Assembly: GCA_046349315.1 (NCBI GenBank)
Contig: JAXMCQ010000004.1
Location: 124,001-188,000, forward strand
DNA from: JAEUMG01 sp046349315
GTDB lineage: Bacteria > Pseudomonadota > Alphaproteobacteria > Rhizobiales > Aestuariivirgaceae
DNA: 64,000 bases
Reading direction: 5' to 3'
Shown one piece after another: positions 43,744 through 52,262 of the stretch. Made by a program: the position numbers and the translations under genes. Each line of letters begins with the position of its first letter. The first letter of the stretch is position 1. A model generated the notes under the pieces. The model worked only from the letters and a program-made list of their open reading frames with translations, was not told the origin of the DNA and did not search any database.

Positions 43744-44337
43744 TCAGAGTCCCGGAAATGACATCCGTAGGCGCCCAGATGGGAGTTTCGTGATTTTGCC
43801 AGAGCCGGCTTTGGCTTTGCCAAAACCGAAAGTCGGCTTTGGAATTTTCCCTGCAACAGGATATCCTGCGATGCGAAGATTTTCTCGCACTCTCACGCAA
43901 TAGCTCACTGATTTTTCCGAGAAGTGTGTTTCGCCGTGACCGGCTCTGTATTTCATAACGGCCGTGCAAATATCGCCATCAGCGAGGCGCCAAGCATCTG
44001 CGAGATAACGCGTGCCATACTGAATATTCGTCGCTGGATCCGTCAGGCCTTCCAGACTACCGGTGTAACCGAGTATTGCCGCGGTCGACGGCATCACTTG
44101 CATTAAGCCTACCTCACCCGCTTCACCTAGGGCATGTGGGTCGTAGTTGCTTTCCACTCTCATAACCGCATCTACGATCGCGTAGGGAATGCGGTACTCC
44201 ATCGCATTCTGACGCGCTAATCGACGATAGAGTTCGGGTCCCGAGAACAGCTCACCCAATTCGGGCCGCGCTAAGGCGATCCCCCCGCTTGCTAGAACGA
44301 GGATCGCTGCAAGAGTTGCCCTTAGGATGAAAGCCAC
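43744..44337 (-). CDS. Lytic transglycosylase, SLT domain
   Basis: A 197-residue exported protein. The signal peptide runs to about residue 23 (GIALA). The SLT goose-lysozyme-like domain follows: IVDAVMRVESNYDPHALGEAG supplies the catalytic Glu, then GLMQVMPSTAAILG, NIQYGTRYLADAWR and AVMKYRAGHG. It cleaves the glycan strand of peptidoglycan with formation of an anhydro-sugar. The C-terminal 30 residues are a basic Gly/Lys/Pro tail. Size and layout resemble specialised transglycosylases of secretion or conjugation systems, but none is nearby. Convergent with the VWA gene; followed by a small gene 12 bp upstream on the same strand. Confidence 0.9.
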   Translation of the reverse strand: MAFILRATLAAILVLASGGIALARPELGELFSGPELYRRLARQNAMEYRIPYAIVDAVMRVESNYDPHALGEAGEVGLMQVMPSTAAILGYTGSLEGLTDPATNIQYGTRYLADAWRLADGDICTAVMKYRAGHGETHFSEKSVSYCVRVRENLRIAGYPVAGKIPKPTFGFGKAKAGSGKITKLPSGRLRMSFPGL

Positions 44338-44349
44338 GCGCCCTCCGGA

Positions 44350-44586
44350 CTACCGTGGCTTGTCCTTGCTTGCGCGCTTCAGTTGGACAACGTTCTTCCC
44401 ACCGCCCAGGCTTTGTCTCAGCGCCGCTTTGAACCCGACGGGCCGATTGTGCTTCTTCAGCAAGTCACGAAATGCCTCGTCCGCCAATTCCTGAAATGTC
44501 GCCAAACGGTCCTTGGCAAGCATGCTGATCGCCGCCCAATCCTCAAGGTCGAACTGTATGCGTTTCCCGATAAGTTTTTCCGGCAT
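44350..44586 (-). CDS. Small hypothetical protein, possibly ribbon-helix-helix-like
   Basis: A 78-residue protein with AGGAG eight bases before its ATG. The N-terminal IGKRIQFDLEDWAAISMLAK followed by a helix ATFQELADEAFRDLLKK has the strand-helix-helix pattern of ribbon-helix-helix DNA-binding proteins or antitoxins. The C-terminal third is basic (LGGGKNVVQLKRASKDKPR) and probably disordered. No toxin-like partner is adjacent. It precedes the transglycosylase gene by 12 bp and may be cotranscribed. The fold call is a weak inference. Confidence 0.6.
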   Translation of the reverse strand: MPEKLIGKRIQFDLEDWAAISMLAKDRLATFQELADEAFRDLLKKHNRPVGFKAALRQSLGGGKNVVQLKRASKDKPR

Positions 44587-44633
44587 GCTCTGTTACTCCT
44601 CTACCATGCTCCCCCCGTGTTCTCGGGCACGGG

Positions 44634-45230
44634 TCATCGCCAGATCTTCAGCAACGGCCCATGCGCACCATAAACAGGATCACGTCCCGGTCTCGCCACG
44701 TGTGGAATGGTGTCAAGTGCCCGGTCATGGTCTTCGCTGGTTTTACAGAGGTCGTAAGTGCCCTCTGGCGGGTAGGCGCCTACGACCAGAAAGTCAGCGC
44801 TGGCGGTCAAGCGTTTATGGCCAGTGCCCGCGGGCAGAATGGCAACATCTCCAGCCCGCACAATGAGTGAGCGCCCAAGGTTGCCACCGAATTGAATCTC
44901 AGCTTCTCCTGAAGCCACGCCCAGGACCTCATGGATGCGCGAGTGATAGTGCACAAAGGGATAGACCCCGTTTCTCCACGAATTTTCCCACTTGTTGGAC
45001 GCGAATAGATCTTCAAGCAATGCGGCAGGGTCGATATCAGGAAGTGATCGGACCGGCGATTTGTAGATTAACAGAGGCCAAGTGGGGTGATTGGGTATGA
45101 CGCCATCATCTTTAAACCTGAACAGGTGAGGCTTTCTGTCCCTCACAGCTCGCTCCAAATCTTGCTTAGAGGGCCTTGCCCAGCCTGTGAGTTTTTCGAC
45201 CAAGACTTTTCCTGTCTCAAGAATTGGCAT
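44634..45230 (-). CDS. Cupin-domain protein, YjlB-like
   Basis: About 198 residues. The cupin barrel is in the centre: VHYHSRIHEVLGVASGEAEI carries a His-x-His and later His/Glu metal ligands, followed by VRAGDVAILPAGTGHKRL with the last His. The flanking LFRFKDDGVIPNHPTWPLLIY and VGAYPPEGTYDLC are typical of the YjlB subfamily, for which no reaction is established. I take ATG 45230 because GGAGG lies seven bases upstream; the frame extends to 45314 without need. No signal peptide is evident. Confidence 0.85.
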   Translation of the reverse strand: MPILETGKVLVEKLTGWARPSKQDLERAVRDRKPHLFRFKDDGVIPNHPTWPLLIYKSPVRSLPDIDPAALLEDLFASNKWENSWRNGVYPFVHYHSRIHEVLGVASGEAEIQFGGNLGRSLIVRAGDVAILPAGTGHKRLTASADFLVVGAYPPEGTYDLCKTSEDHDRALDTIPHVARPGRDPVYGAHGPLLKIWR

Positions 45231-45276
45231 TTGAGCGCCTCCAACCCAACATAATACAAGGAAAACGAGCCGGACC

Positions 45277-45735
45277 TTGGCTGGTTCAAACACCGTCCGG
45301 TTGCCTGGGCACAACGAGACGGAACTTATTACGAGCAGTGGCGTGAAGAATATAAAGCGCCGCCTGAGAATATTCGAGGTCTCTCATGGCGGATCGGAAG
45401 GTGACGCCCCAGTATTGGAAGGAGAGCCCGGTGAAGCAGATCCAACCGAGCTCACCTTTTGGGAAACCGTCCGAGCCAGCCAGGACATTGCCGAGTATCA
45501 GGCTTACTTGAAGCAATATCCCGATGGCCAGTTTCGCATCTTAGCTGAAGCAAGGATCAATAAGCTCAAATCGACACCACTGAGTGATCAGCAGAATACC
45601 GAAATCGAAGTGGCATTCTGGGACAGCATCAAGAATAGCGATGATATGACCATGTTTGAGGCCTACCTGGCCAAATATCCGGATGGGCATTTCGCCGACC
45701 TGGCGCATGCGCATTTGAACAAGGATAGTTCCTAA
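45277..45735 (+). CDS. Hypothetical protein with two FW-YL-YP-G repeats, possibly a gene remnant
   Basis: The last two thirds hold two copies of a 40-residue helical repeat: LTFWETVRASQDIAEYQAYL with KQYPDGQF, and VAFWDSIKNSDDMTMFEAYL with AKYPDGHF. Such repeats are seen in tails of caspase-like and cyclase-type proteins in Rhizobiales. The first 40 residues look less natural. There is no good start: only TTG at 45277, no ribosome site, and the frame is open further upstream. A second frame (about 45255-45398) reads GWFKHRPVAWAQRDGTYYEQ, also protein-like, then stops. This may be the 3' end of a larger, decayed gene with a frameshift. Confidence 0.5.
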   Translation: MAGSNTVRLPGHNETELITSSGVKNIKRRLRIFEVSHGGSEGDAPVLEGEPGEADPTELTFWETVRASQDIAEYQAYLKQYPDGQFRILAEARINKLKSTPLSDQQNTEIEVAFWDSIKNSDDMTMFEAYLAKYPDGHFADLAHAHLNKDSS

Positions 45736-45821
45736 GGGGGACGGCCAGATCAGCGTTCTTAAGGCGGGTCCCAAAAGCAGAAGTAGCACCAAACGGGCTT
45801 GATCGAGATAGGAGTAATCGC

Positions 45822-46097
45822 ATGAACCCATTCTTGGGTGCTTGGTGGAAGATGACCATGCTCGGATTGGAGGCGCAGCAAGTCATCGCATTGCGTCTCT
45901 TACAGGCAGCCGCTGGACGCCCTCTCAATATTGATCGTCTAGTCAGTGAAAAAATCGGCGCGGCGAGCCGGGCGAACCAGGCTTTAGGACGAGAGCTGGC
46001 TTTAGGCGGAACTCCGATCACCGCAGCAAATAAGGCGATAGATGTCTATAAACGCAAGGTGGGCAGCAACCGACGTCGACTTAGCCGCCCGCGCTAA
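45822..46097 (+). CDS. Small hypothetical protein
   Basis: A 91-residue protein with a good ribosome site (AGGAG seven bases before the ATG). The N terminus NPFLGAWWKMTMLGLEAQQV is helical and continues through IALRLLQAAAGR; the C terminus is basic (VYKRKVGSNRRRLSRPR). The pattern, an amphipathic helix beginning with a Trp pair, resembles short phasin-like or polymer-granule-associated proteins in alphaproteobacteria, but this is only a resemblance. It is isolated between the repeat-protein remnant and the convergent hydrolase gene. Confidence 0.65.
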   Translation: MNPFLGAWWKMTMLGLEAQQVIALRLLQAAAGRPLNIDRLVSEKIGAASRANQALGRELALGGTPITAANKAIDVYKRKVGSNRRRLSRPR

Positions 46098-46154
46098 GCA
46101 ACCTATCGAACGATTTGGCCGTTCACGTTCGTATCCGGAAGCGAACGTCCGCCG

Positions 46155-46832
46155 CTAGGTGAGTACTTGCCCCCAATTGGCCAGCTCATCCATCATATTC
46201 TCAAGCACCTCCTTGTCCGTCTTTCCCGAGCGCGCGGGGACATGAAAGGAATGGTCAGCATCGGGGACGAGAAACAGCGTCGCACGTTTTCTCAATGCTT
46301 TAATGACAGGGGACAGCTCTTTCTGATCGGCCAGCGCATCGCGCGTCCCTTGAAGGAAGAGCATCGGTATTTTGATGTCCTTGAGATGCTCCGCACGCGT
46401 CGTGGATGGTTTGTTGGCGGGGTGCAGGGGGAAGCCAAGAAAGGCCAATCCCGATACGCCTTCGAGTGGTTCGGCCGCCTGCGCCTGAGATGTCATGCGA
46501 CCACCGAACGACTTGCCGCCAGCAATGAGTTTCAAGCCGGGCACATTCTGACGCATCGCGGCAACCGCTGCCCTAATCGTCGCTTGGGCGACCGCTGGGG
46601 TGTCCGGTCGCTTTCCGCCTGCCTCCATATAAGGAAACTGATAGCGGAGCGTCGCCACGTTGCGCTCGGCCAACGCCTCTGCGACCGCTGCCATGAAGGG
46701 ATGGTTCATTCCGGCTCCAGCGCCATGGGCCAGAACATAGCCGAATATTGATTTTGCTGGTCTGATGAGTAGCCCTGAGACTTTTCCGGACTTTCCCACA
46801 TCGATTGATAGTTGCTTGGGGAGGGATGCCAT
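46155..46832 (-). CDS. Alpha/beta hydrolase, dienelactone-hydrolase/KAT-like small family
   Basis: About 225 residues. The fold is marked by VLAHGAGAGMNHPFM (oxyanion region), nucleophile elbow GGKSFGGRM with Ser in G-x-S-x-G, acid GTRDALAD and catalytic His in DADHSFHVP. This set matches small cytoplasmic hydrolases of the TEX30/KANSL3-like group with unknown substrate. I choose ATG 46832 because GAGGAA lies five bases before it; longer frames enter the LigD gene. It begins 8 bp after the LigD stop on the same strand, so it is probably cotranscribed with LigD and Ku. Confidence 0.85.
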   Translation of the reverse strand: MASLPKQLSIDVGKSGKVSGLLIRPAKSIFGYVLAHGAGAGMNHPFMAAVAEALAERNVATLRYQFPYMEAGGKRPDTPAVAQATIRAAVAAMRQNVPGLKLIAGGKSFGGRMTSQAQAAEPLEGVSGLAFLGFPLHPANKPSTTRAEHLKDIKIPMLFLQGTRDALADQKELSPVIKALRKRATLFLVPDADHSFHVPARSGKTDKEVLENMMDELANWGQVLT

Positions 46833-46840
46833 GAAGTTCC

Positions 46841-49381
46841 TCATGGAAGCTTTTGTTTGAGCTTGAAAAACCCCGCCCACGGATCGCGCTTGAGATATTG
46901 CAATCGCTGGCGGAGGTTTTCGATGGTGAAGTGGGCGGGGCCAAGTGAAGCCGATAGTTCACTCCAATCCAGAGGCGTCGAAACCGCCGCGCCGGGTCTT
47001 GCCCGTGTGGAATAAGCGGCAACCGCTGTTTGGCCTCTCCCATTGCGGAGATAATCGACAAAGATGCGGTTGCGCCTGATGGATTTCGTCATCTTGGACA
47101 CATATTGGCCAGGGCTGTCGGCGCTAATGTTCTCTGCAAGCCCCTTGGTGAAGTCCTTGACCGTATCCCAGTCGGAAACCGGAGCAATCGGCGTCACGAC
47201 GTGAAGGCCCTTGCCTCCTGAGGTCTTGACGAAGCTCTTGAGCTTGAGGCGCTTGAGCCGATCACGCACCTCGTTGGCTGCGTCGATCACGGATTGCCAG
47301 GATACGCCCGGTCCCGGGTCAAGATCGATGATGAACTGGTCGGGGTGGTCGAGATTATTGATCCTTGAACCCCAAGGATGGATTTCCAGCACACCAGCTT
47401 GGACCAGGGCGATGAGGCCTTCTAGGTTCTTGATCGCTAACATCGGTTCTTCATCGCCGACATCGACAGGTATTATGGCATCATCCATGCCTTGCCATGC
47501 GTGCTTGGCGTAGAAGCAGGTCTTGAACCCGCCAGACGGGCAGCGAAGCAAGCTCAGGACGCGGCCCGTTATATACGGCAAGATCCAGTCGGCGATATCG
47601 ATATAGAATTCGGCCAGCGCCTGTTTGGTTATCCCTTCATCAGGCCAATAGACGCGGTCCGGGTGGGTCAAGCGGAAGTCTGAGAGACTCGGTACTGTTG
47701 CTTTTTTCGACGGCGTGGATTGAACAGGCTCGACCACGACGTCGCCTGCCTCCTTGTCTTCGCGCAAGCCCTTGAAGGAAGCCTGGCGCAGGAGCTTGTC
47801 ATTCGTCCATCCGCGCACTTCAATCTCTGCGACAAGCTCGGGCTTGACCCATTGCACATCCTTGCCGGCACCCTGCTGGAGCGGGGCTCCGAGTTTGGGT
47901 TTGCCGATGTCCAAAGGCTTAAGCCTTCGCATGAGGTCGCGCGCCAATGTTTCGGAGAAGCCGGTGCCCGCGCGCCCGACATGAATAAGTCTTCCATCCT
48001 CATAGGCGCCAAGGACCAGCGAGCCAATTGCTCCATCCGAAGCGGATGAGGGCACATAACCGATGATGATAAACTCTTGCGACGTCGTGCATTTCGATTT
48101 GAGCCAGAGCTTGGCGCGGCCCGATCTGTAGGGACTGCCCTTGCGCTTCGAGATGATACCCTCAAGTCCCATGCGGCAAGCGTGACCGAGTATCTCCCTG
48201 CCATCTCCCTCCATGTGGTCGCTATAGCGAATGCGGCACTCGCCGATGGCAGACGTGATGATCTGCAGAAGTTCCTTGCGCTTCTCAAGCGCCACGTTGC
48301 GAATGTCGGACCCTTCGAGATAAAGCAGGTCGAACACGAAATAGGCGAGCCGCTCCTTGCGACCGGCCTTCAAATCTGCCTGAAGGCCACTGAAGCTCGA
48401 AACACCATTCTCATCCTGGACGACAATCTCCCCATCCAGCAGCGCCGAGCCTATCGGCAGTCTCTTGATGTCGGCTTCGATAGTTCGGAAACGGTTCGTC
48501 CAGTCCAAGCCCCTGCGCGTCAGGAGCTTGACCTTGCCGCCATCGATGCGCGTCTGCATTCGATAGCCGTCATACTTGATTTCATGGATCCAAGCGTCGC
48601 TCGAGGGTTCTTCAGTCTCATAGCCCGCAAGACACGGCTCAACGAAGACCGGCAGGATAGCCTTTTTTGCACCGGGAAGCCTTGCGATATCCGGCAGATC
48701 GATCTTCTTGATTTTCGCTCGCGCGGCATGATCGGCGCGGACCGTCCCCTTTGCGGCGAGCTCTTCATTGGTGCGCCTGCTCCTGACCGAAGTCACTTCC
48801 TCATCGACTATTTCTGAATCACCCGCGGCACGGGCATATTCATCCTGGCTTTTGATGAGGAGCCATGGGTCTTTTTTCTCGCCAGGCTTGCGATGCATTC
48901 GGACCAGATGCCAGCGGCCTTTCAGCCGCTTGCCCTTCAAAGTGAAGTCCAAATGGCCCTTCTTCAGGCCTCGCTCCGGGTCGGCTTCTGGTACCCAAGT
49001 GCCCTGATCCCAGACGATCATGGTCCCGCCACCATATTCACCTTTGGGGATGACGCCTTCCCAGGTGAGGTAGTCCAAAGGGTGATCCTCGGTCTGCACG
49101 GCGAGGCGCTTTTCGCCCGGGACGAGGCTTGGTCCCCGGGTGACGGCCCAGCTCTTGAGAACCCCATCGAGCTCCAAGCGCAAATCGAAATGCAATCGTC
49201 GCGCGTCATGCTTTTGGACGGCGAAGCGCCAGCGTTGCTTTTTGCCGGTGCGGGGCTTCGGCTCAGGGGTCTTGTCGAAATCGCGTTTGGATTTGTATGT
49301 ATCGAGCTCGTCGCGAGCCTTCTTTATATTTGTGGAACGACTTGCCGATCCTGGACCGCGCTCACCGCGATGAGTCGCCAT
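46841..49381 (-). CDS. ligD: ATP-dependent DNA ligase D (NHEJ)
   Basis: An 846-residue end-joining enzyme with all three LigD modules in the order phosphoesterase, ligase, polymerase, as in Pseudomonas. The phosphoesterase is at about 50-200 (HDARRLHFDLRLELDG). The ligase carries catalytic K269 in EIKYDGYR and ends with an OB-fold (WVKPELVAEIEVRGWTND) near 511-530. The primase-like polymerase runs from 571 (LTHPDRVYWPDEGITK) with FIIDLDPGPG as its metal-binding Asp pair. It processes and seals double-strand breaks held by Ku. It lies 67 bp downstream of the Ku gene on the same strand. No key residue appears missing. Confidence 0.95.
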   Translation of the reverse strand: MATHRGERGPGSASRSTNIKKARDELDTYKSKRDFDKTPEPKPRTGKKQRWRFAVQKHDARRLHFDLRLELDGVLKSWAVTRGPSLVPGEKRLAVQTEDHPLDYLTWEGVIPKGEYGGGTMIVWDQGTWVPEADPERGLKKGHLDFTLKGKRLKGRWHLVRMHRKPGEKKDPWLLIKSQDEYARAAGDSEIVDEEVTSVRSRRTNEELAAKGTVRADHAARAKIKKIDLPDIARLPGAKKAILPVFVEPCLAGYETEEPSSDAWIHEIKYDGYRMQTRIDGGKVKLLTRRGLDWTNRFRTIEADIKRLPIGSALLDGEIVVQDENGVSSFSGLQADLKAGRKERLAYFVFDLLYLEGSDIRNVALEKRKELLQIITSAIGECRIRYSDHMEGDGREILGHACRMGLEGIISKRKGSPYRSGRAKLWLKSKCTTSQEFIIIGYVPSSASDGAIGSLVLGAYEDGRLIHVGRAGTGFSETLARDLMRRLKPLDIGKPKLGAPLQQGAGKDVQWVKPELVAEIEVRGWTNDKLLRQASFKGLREDKEAGDVVVEPVQSTPSKKATVPSLSDFRLTHPDRVYWPDEGITKQALAEFYIDIADWILPYITGRVLSLLRCPSGGFKTCFYAKHAWQGMDDAIIPVDVGDEEPMLAIKNLEGLIALVQAGVLEIHPWGSRINNLDHPDQFIIDLDPGPGVSWQSVIDAANEVRDRLKRLKLKSFVKTSGGKGLHVVTPIAPVSDWDTVKDFTKGLAENISADSPGQYVSKMTKSIRRNRIFVDYLRNGRGQTAVAAYSTRARPGAAVSTPLDWSELSASLGPAHFTIENLRQRLQYLKRDPWAGFFKLKQKLP

Positions 49382-49448
49382 TTCATTGCCATCTTAAACG
49401 AAACCGATGTCGCACGGCTTTTCTTCGCAGCGCCGGCGCCACGCCAGA

Positions 49449-50318
49449 TCAGGACGCGCGCTTGGCCTTTCCCTTCTTCTGGGGCGCTGGCTTCTCAGGC
49501 TTCGCGGCAACAACCTTCTCTGTCTTTGTTCCCTTGTCGCCCTGGACGCTCTTGCGTAGAGCGTCCATGAGGTTGATGACGTTGCCACCTTTCTGCGTTG
49601 CCTCGGAAGGAGCGGTGATTGTGTGGCCTTTTGCCTTTTCGTCGACCAGTTCCTTGAGCGCAACCGCGTAGCTGTCGCGATATTTCTGCGGCTCGAAGGA
49701 GGCAGCCTTCCGACCGATCAATTCCGTTGCAAGCGATACCATTTCACTATCGAGCTTGAGTTCCGGGAGGTCGCTGAAATAGGAGCTCGCTGGCTTGATC
49801 TCATTGGCATAGCGCAGGATTTCCATGACCAAGCCCTTGTCGACCGGCCCGACAGCAACGAGATGCTCGCGGCCCCCCATGGTAATCTGGCCGACGCCGA
49901 CCTTATTCATTTTTTGCAGGGCGTTGCGAATGACGAGGTAGCCTTCGGTCGCGTGATCATCAGCAGGGACGATGTAGTAGGGCCGCTCGAAGTAGCGAGG
50001 ATCGATTTCCTTCACATCGACAAATTGCTGGAGGTCGACGGTCTTTTTGCTTTCGAGCTTAATCGAGTCGATCTCTTCTGGATCCAGTATGATGTACTGG
50101 TCCTTGTCGACCTCGTAGCCTTTGACGATGTCAGCGCTGCTGACTTCACCAATGCCTTTGACGGTCTTGGTGTAATTGATCCGCTTTCCGCTCGGCTTGT
50201 GAATCTGATTGAAGGAGATTTCAGAACCGCTATCGATGGCATTGTAAATTTCAACGCCAATGGAAACCAGGCTAAGGCGCAGGAAACCCTTCCAATACGC
50301 GCGGCCGGGACGTGCCAT
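49449..50318 (-). CDS. ku: Ku protein, non-homologous end joining
   Basis: About 289 residues. The core begins ARPGRAYWKGFLRLSLVSIG, includes VKEIDPRYFERPYYIVPAD, and the DNA-ring residues GVGQITMGGREHLVAVGP. The C-terminal tail is Lys/Ala/Pro-rich (AKPEKPAPQKKGKAKRAS), the usual extension that contacts DNA and LigD. It forms a homodimeric ring on broken ends and recruits LigD. I take ATG 50318 with AGGTGAG upstream; a GTG at 50327 is an alternative. It starts the ku-ligD-hydrolase unit, about 190 bp downstream of a small membrane-peptide frame. Confidence 0.95.
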   Translation of the reverse strand: MARPGRAYWKGFLRLSLVSIGVEIYNAIDSGSEISFNQIHKPSGKRINYTKTVKGIGEVSSADIVKGYEVDKDQYIILDPEEIDSIKLESKKTVDLQQFVDVKEIDPRYFERPYYIVPADDHATEGYLVIRNALQKMNKVGVGQITMGGREHLVAVGPVDKGLVMEILRYANEIKPASSYFSDLPELKLDSEMVSLATELIGRKAASFEPQKYRDSYAVALKELVDEKAKGHTITAPSEATQKGGNVINLMDALRKSVQGDKGTKTEKVVAAKPEKPAPQKKGKAKRAS

Positions 50319-50510
50319 GATACTCACCTACTGACTGTGGATCGGACTCCCAATCATTGTGCCCATGAGTCAGTTCCTTTCGTCAAGGCTGTTGCCGAAT
50401 CGTTCTGAATATTTGGTTCCGAATTCCTTCACGGAGCGACGACGTGGGGCGTCGCTGGGCTGACCTCCACAGCGGAACCGCGATGGCGCGCGCCTAGTAA
50501 CTGTTGCTTG

Positions 50511-50600
50511 CTAAAACCCCATCGATGAATAAACGACAACGGCCAGCGCAAGAAAGGCCAAGCTTATCAGCGCAATCCACATGATCAATCGTAGGCCCAT
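50511..50600 (-). CDS. Very small single-span membrane peptide
   Basis: A 29-codon frame, ATG at 50600 and TAG at 50511, with GAGGAAA just before the start. The product begins MGLRLIMWIALI and continues as one hydrophobic helix (SLAFLALAVVVYSSMGF), the shape of small regulatory membrane peptides. It lies in the 368-bp gap 50328-50695, the remainder of which shows nothing I recognise. Coding is supported only by the ribosome site and the coherent hydrophobic sequence. Confidence 0.45.
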   Translation of the reverse strand: MGLRLIMWIALISLAFLALAVVVYSSMGF

Positions 50601-50695
50601 TGCTTTCCTCAGCCTACGATCCGCCGTTTACAAATTGACTTGTCGGAACCTGGAAGCTTCCGCTCGTTGGCAACCTATCACGGCGAGGGTCGGCC

Positions 50696-51064
50696 ATGTC
50701 CTGCGTATCGACGATCTTATCGTTTCTGATGATGCTTGCGATCGCCGCCATGATCGGCAAGGCCTCCTATTATCGTTACGGAAAAACAACGGCCAGCGGT
50801 GAAGCTTTCAACCCGGGTCGCCTGACAGCGGCTCACCGCACCTTGAAATTTGGCACGAGAGTACGGGTGACGCACCTTAAAACCGGCAGAAGCGTAGAGG
50901 TTCGCATCAATGACCGCGGCCCATTCACACAAGGCCGGATCATCGACTTGTCACTAGGGGCAGCGCAAGCCATCGGCCTCGATAAAACGGGCGTGGCAAC
51001 GGTGAAACTCACCATACTTGGAACGAAGATCCCTGTGTATTGGGCTCACAGCGACAAATACTAG
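50696..51064 (+). CDS. RlpA-like double-psi beta-barrel protein
   Basis: A 122-residue protein. An N-terminal hydrophobic segment (about 5-20, TILSFLMMLAIAAMIG) acts as signal or anchor. The RlpA domain follows: ASYYRYGKTTASGEAFNP, LTAAHRTLKFGTRVRVTHL, and VEVRINDRGPFTQGRIIDLS, where the Asp in NDRGPF and the His in AAHRTL are the residues associated with transglycosylase activity in RlpA. There is no SPOR domain, and it is much shorter than Escherichia coli RlpA, as in many alphaproteobacterial paralogues. It lies 130 bp before the GGDEF gene and is likely separately expressed. Confidence 0.88.
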   Translation: MSCVSTILSFLMMLAIAAMIGKASYYRYGKTTASGEAFNPGRLTAAHRTLKFGTRVRVTHLKTGRSVEVRINDRGPFTQGRIIDLSLGAAQAIGLDKTGVATVKLTILGTKIPVYWAHSDKY

Positions 51065-51196
51065 GTCTGACGCGGCAGCATAGCGCGCGACCCGCGGCCC
51101 TCTTGCGGCTGGAAATCCGCCATTTGAGTTAATTTTGCGCATTTGCGTTTTGGGGCTGTTAGACCTTCTATCCTAACCTTAGACAAGTGGATAGTA

Positions 51197-52204
51197 ATGT
51201 CCGTGGTGCGTCATTTGCCTGAGGGTGAAGCCCTAGATCTGCAATTGCGCCTTGATCGCCTCGAGAAGGAGCGCGATCGGCTCTTCGGCGTGCTCGCGTC
51301 AATGGGCGATGCGGTGATCTGCACAGATGAGACCCGCGCCATCACATTCATGAACGCGAGGGCGGAAGCGCTGTCCGGCTGGTCATTTCAGGATGCCACG
51401 CAACAGCCGATCGAAAGTGTCGTCGCACTGAGACAGGATGATGGCGCGTTGCTGCGCGATGATCCCTTGATGAGGTGCATTCGTACCGCGATGTCGCAGG
51501 TCAGCGAAAAAGGCTATTGCCTCAAGACGCGCACAGGCGATCTGCGGCCCATCGGCTTTTCGATTGCTCTCATCAAAAGTGCAACTGGTGACCAGCATGG
51601 ACTGGTTGTAATTATCAATGATGTGTCAGAAGTGCGAGCCGAAGAAGCGCGGCTCGCGCATTTGGCGACACATGATGTTTTGACGGGATTGCCCAATCGC
51701 GCTTACTTCCTTACCGCGCTTGACGAACTCTTAACCCATGCACGGGACAAGGCATCATCGCATGTGCTCTGCCTGATCGATCTTGATCGCTTCAAGGCTG
51801 TCAATGATCAAGGCGGCCACGTCGCCGGCGATGCGGTGCTGATTGAAGTTGCGCAGATCCTGCGAGACAAGAGTCCCGATAGCCACATTGTAGCAAGACT
51901 CGGTGGCGATGAATTTGCGCTACTCATGACGGATTGCAACGAAGCTAAGGCCGAGTGGTTTGCCAGTCGCCTGATCCGCGAGATTCGCAATTGCCGGGTT
52001 GTTGTTCAGGGCAAGGCCTATCATGTCGGAGCAAGCATAGGCGGGACCCTGATCGATGGCAGCCAAACGGGAACAAGCGATCTGCTGCACCAGGCGGATA
52101 TTGCGTGTTATCTATCGAAACAGCGAGGTCGCAACCGTTTCAGCATGCATCGGCCTGAAGATTCGGCATGGCTGAGTGAAGCTGCGGTCAAGAGCGCCAG
52201 TTAA
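51197..52204 (+). CDS. PAS-GGDEF diguanylate cyclase
   Basis: About 335 residues. A short N-terminal coiled coil (LQLRLDRLEKERDRL) leads into a PAS sensor domain (about 30-145, with MGDAVICTDETRAITFMNAR). The cyclase domain follows: LTGLPNRAYF, CLIDLDRFKAVND and the active-site ARLGGDEFALL. It makes cyclic di-GMP from two GTP. The inhibitory RxxD site that normally lies five residues before GGDEF is absent, so product inhibition may be lost. I take ATG 51197; the frame is open to 51143. No EAL domain. It precedes a strong terminator and then the surface-glycan locus, a pathway often controlled by cyclic di-GMP. Confidence 0.9.
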   Translation: MSVVRHLPEGEALDLQLRLDRLEKERDRLFGVLASMGDAVICTDETRAITFMNARAEALSGWSFQDATQQPIESVVALRQDDGALLRDDPLMRCIRTAMSQVSEKGYCLKTRTGDLRPIGFSIALIKSATGDQHGLVVIINDVSEVRAEEARLAHLATHDVLTGLPNRAYFLTALDELLTHARDKASSHVLCLIDLDRFKAVNDQGGHVAGDAVLIEVAQILRDKSPDSHIVARLGGDEFALLMTDCNEAKAEWFASRLIREIRNCRVVVQGKAYHVGASIGGTLIDGSQTGTSDLLHQADIACYLSKQRGRNRFSMHRPEDSAWLSEAAVKSAS

Positions 52205-52227
52205 GCGGCGCGACGTTTCTCAAAGAA

Positions 52228-52262
52228 AAACCCGCCGTGATTTTCATCCGGCGGGTTTCTTT
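52228..52262 (+). terminator. Intrinsic terminator after the GGDEF gene
   Basis: A perfect 10-bp stem AAACCCGCCG/CGGCGGGTTT (52228-52237/52249-52258) with an 11-base loop, followed by CTTTG and preceded by an A-run, 24 bases after the stop codon. This is the clearest terminator in the window and separates the cyclase gene from the glycan locus. Confidence 0.88.

Noticed and set aside
50416..50430. GTTC-N7-CTTC upstream of the Ku gene, possible SOS box
   Set aside because: One of the eight specified bases is wrong and it is about 100 bases from the start, with no supporting second site.
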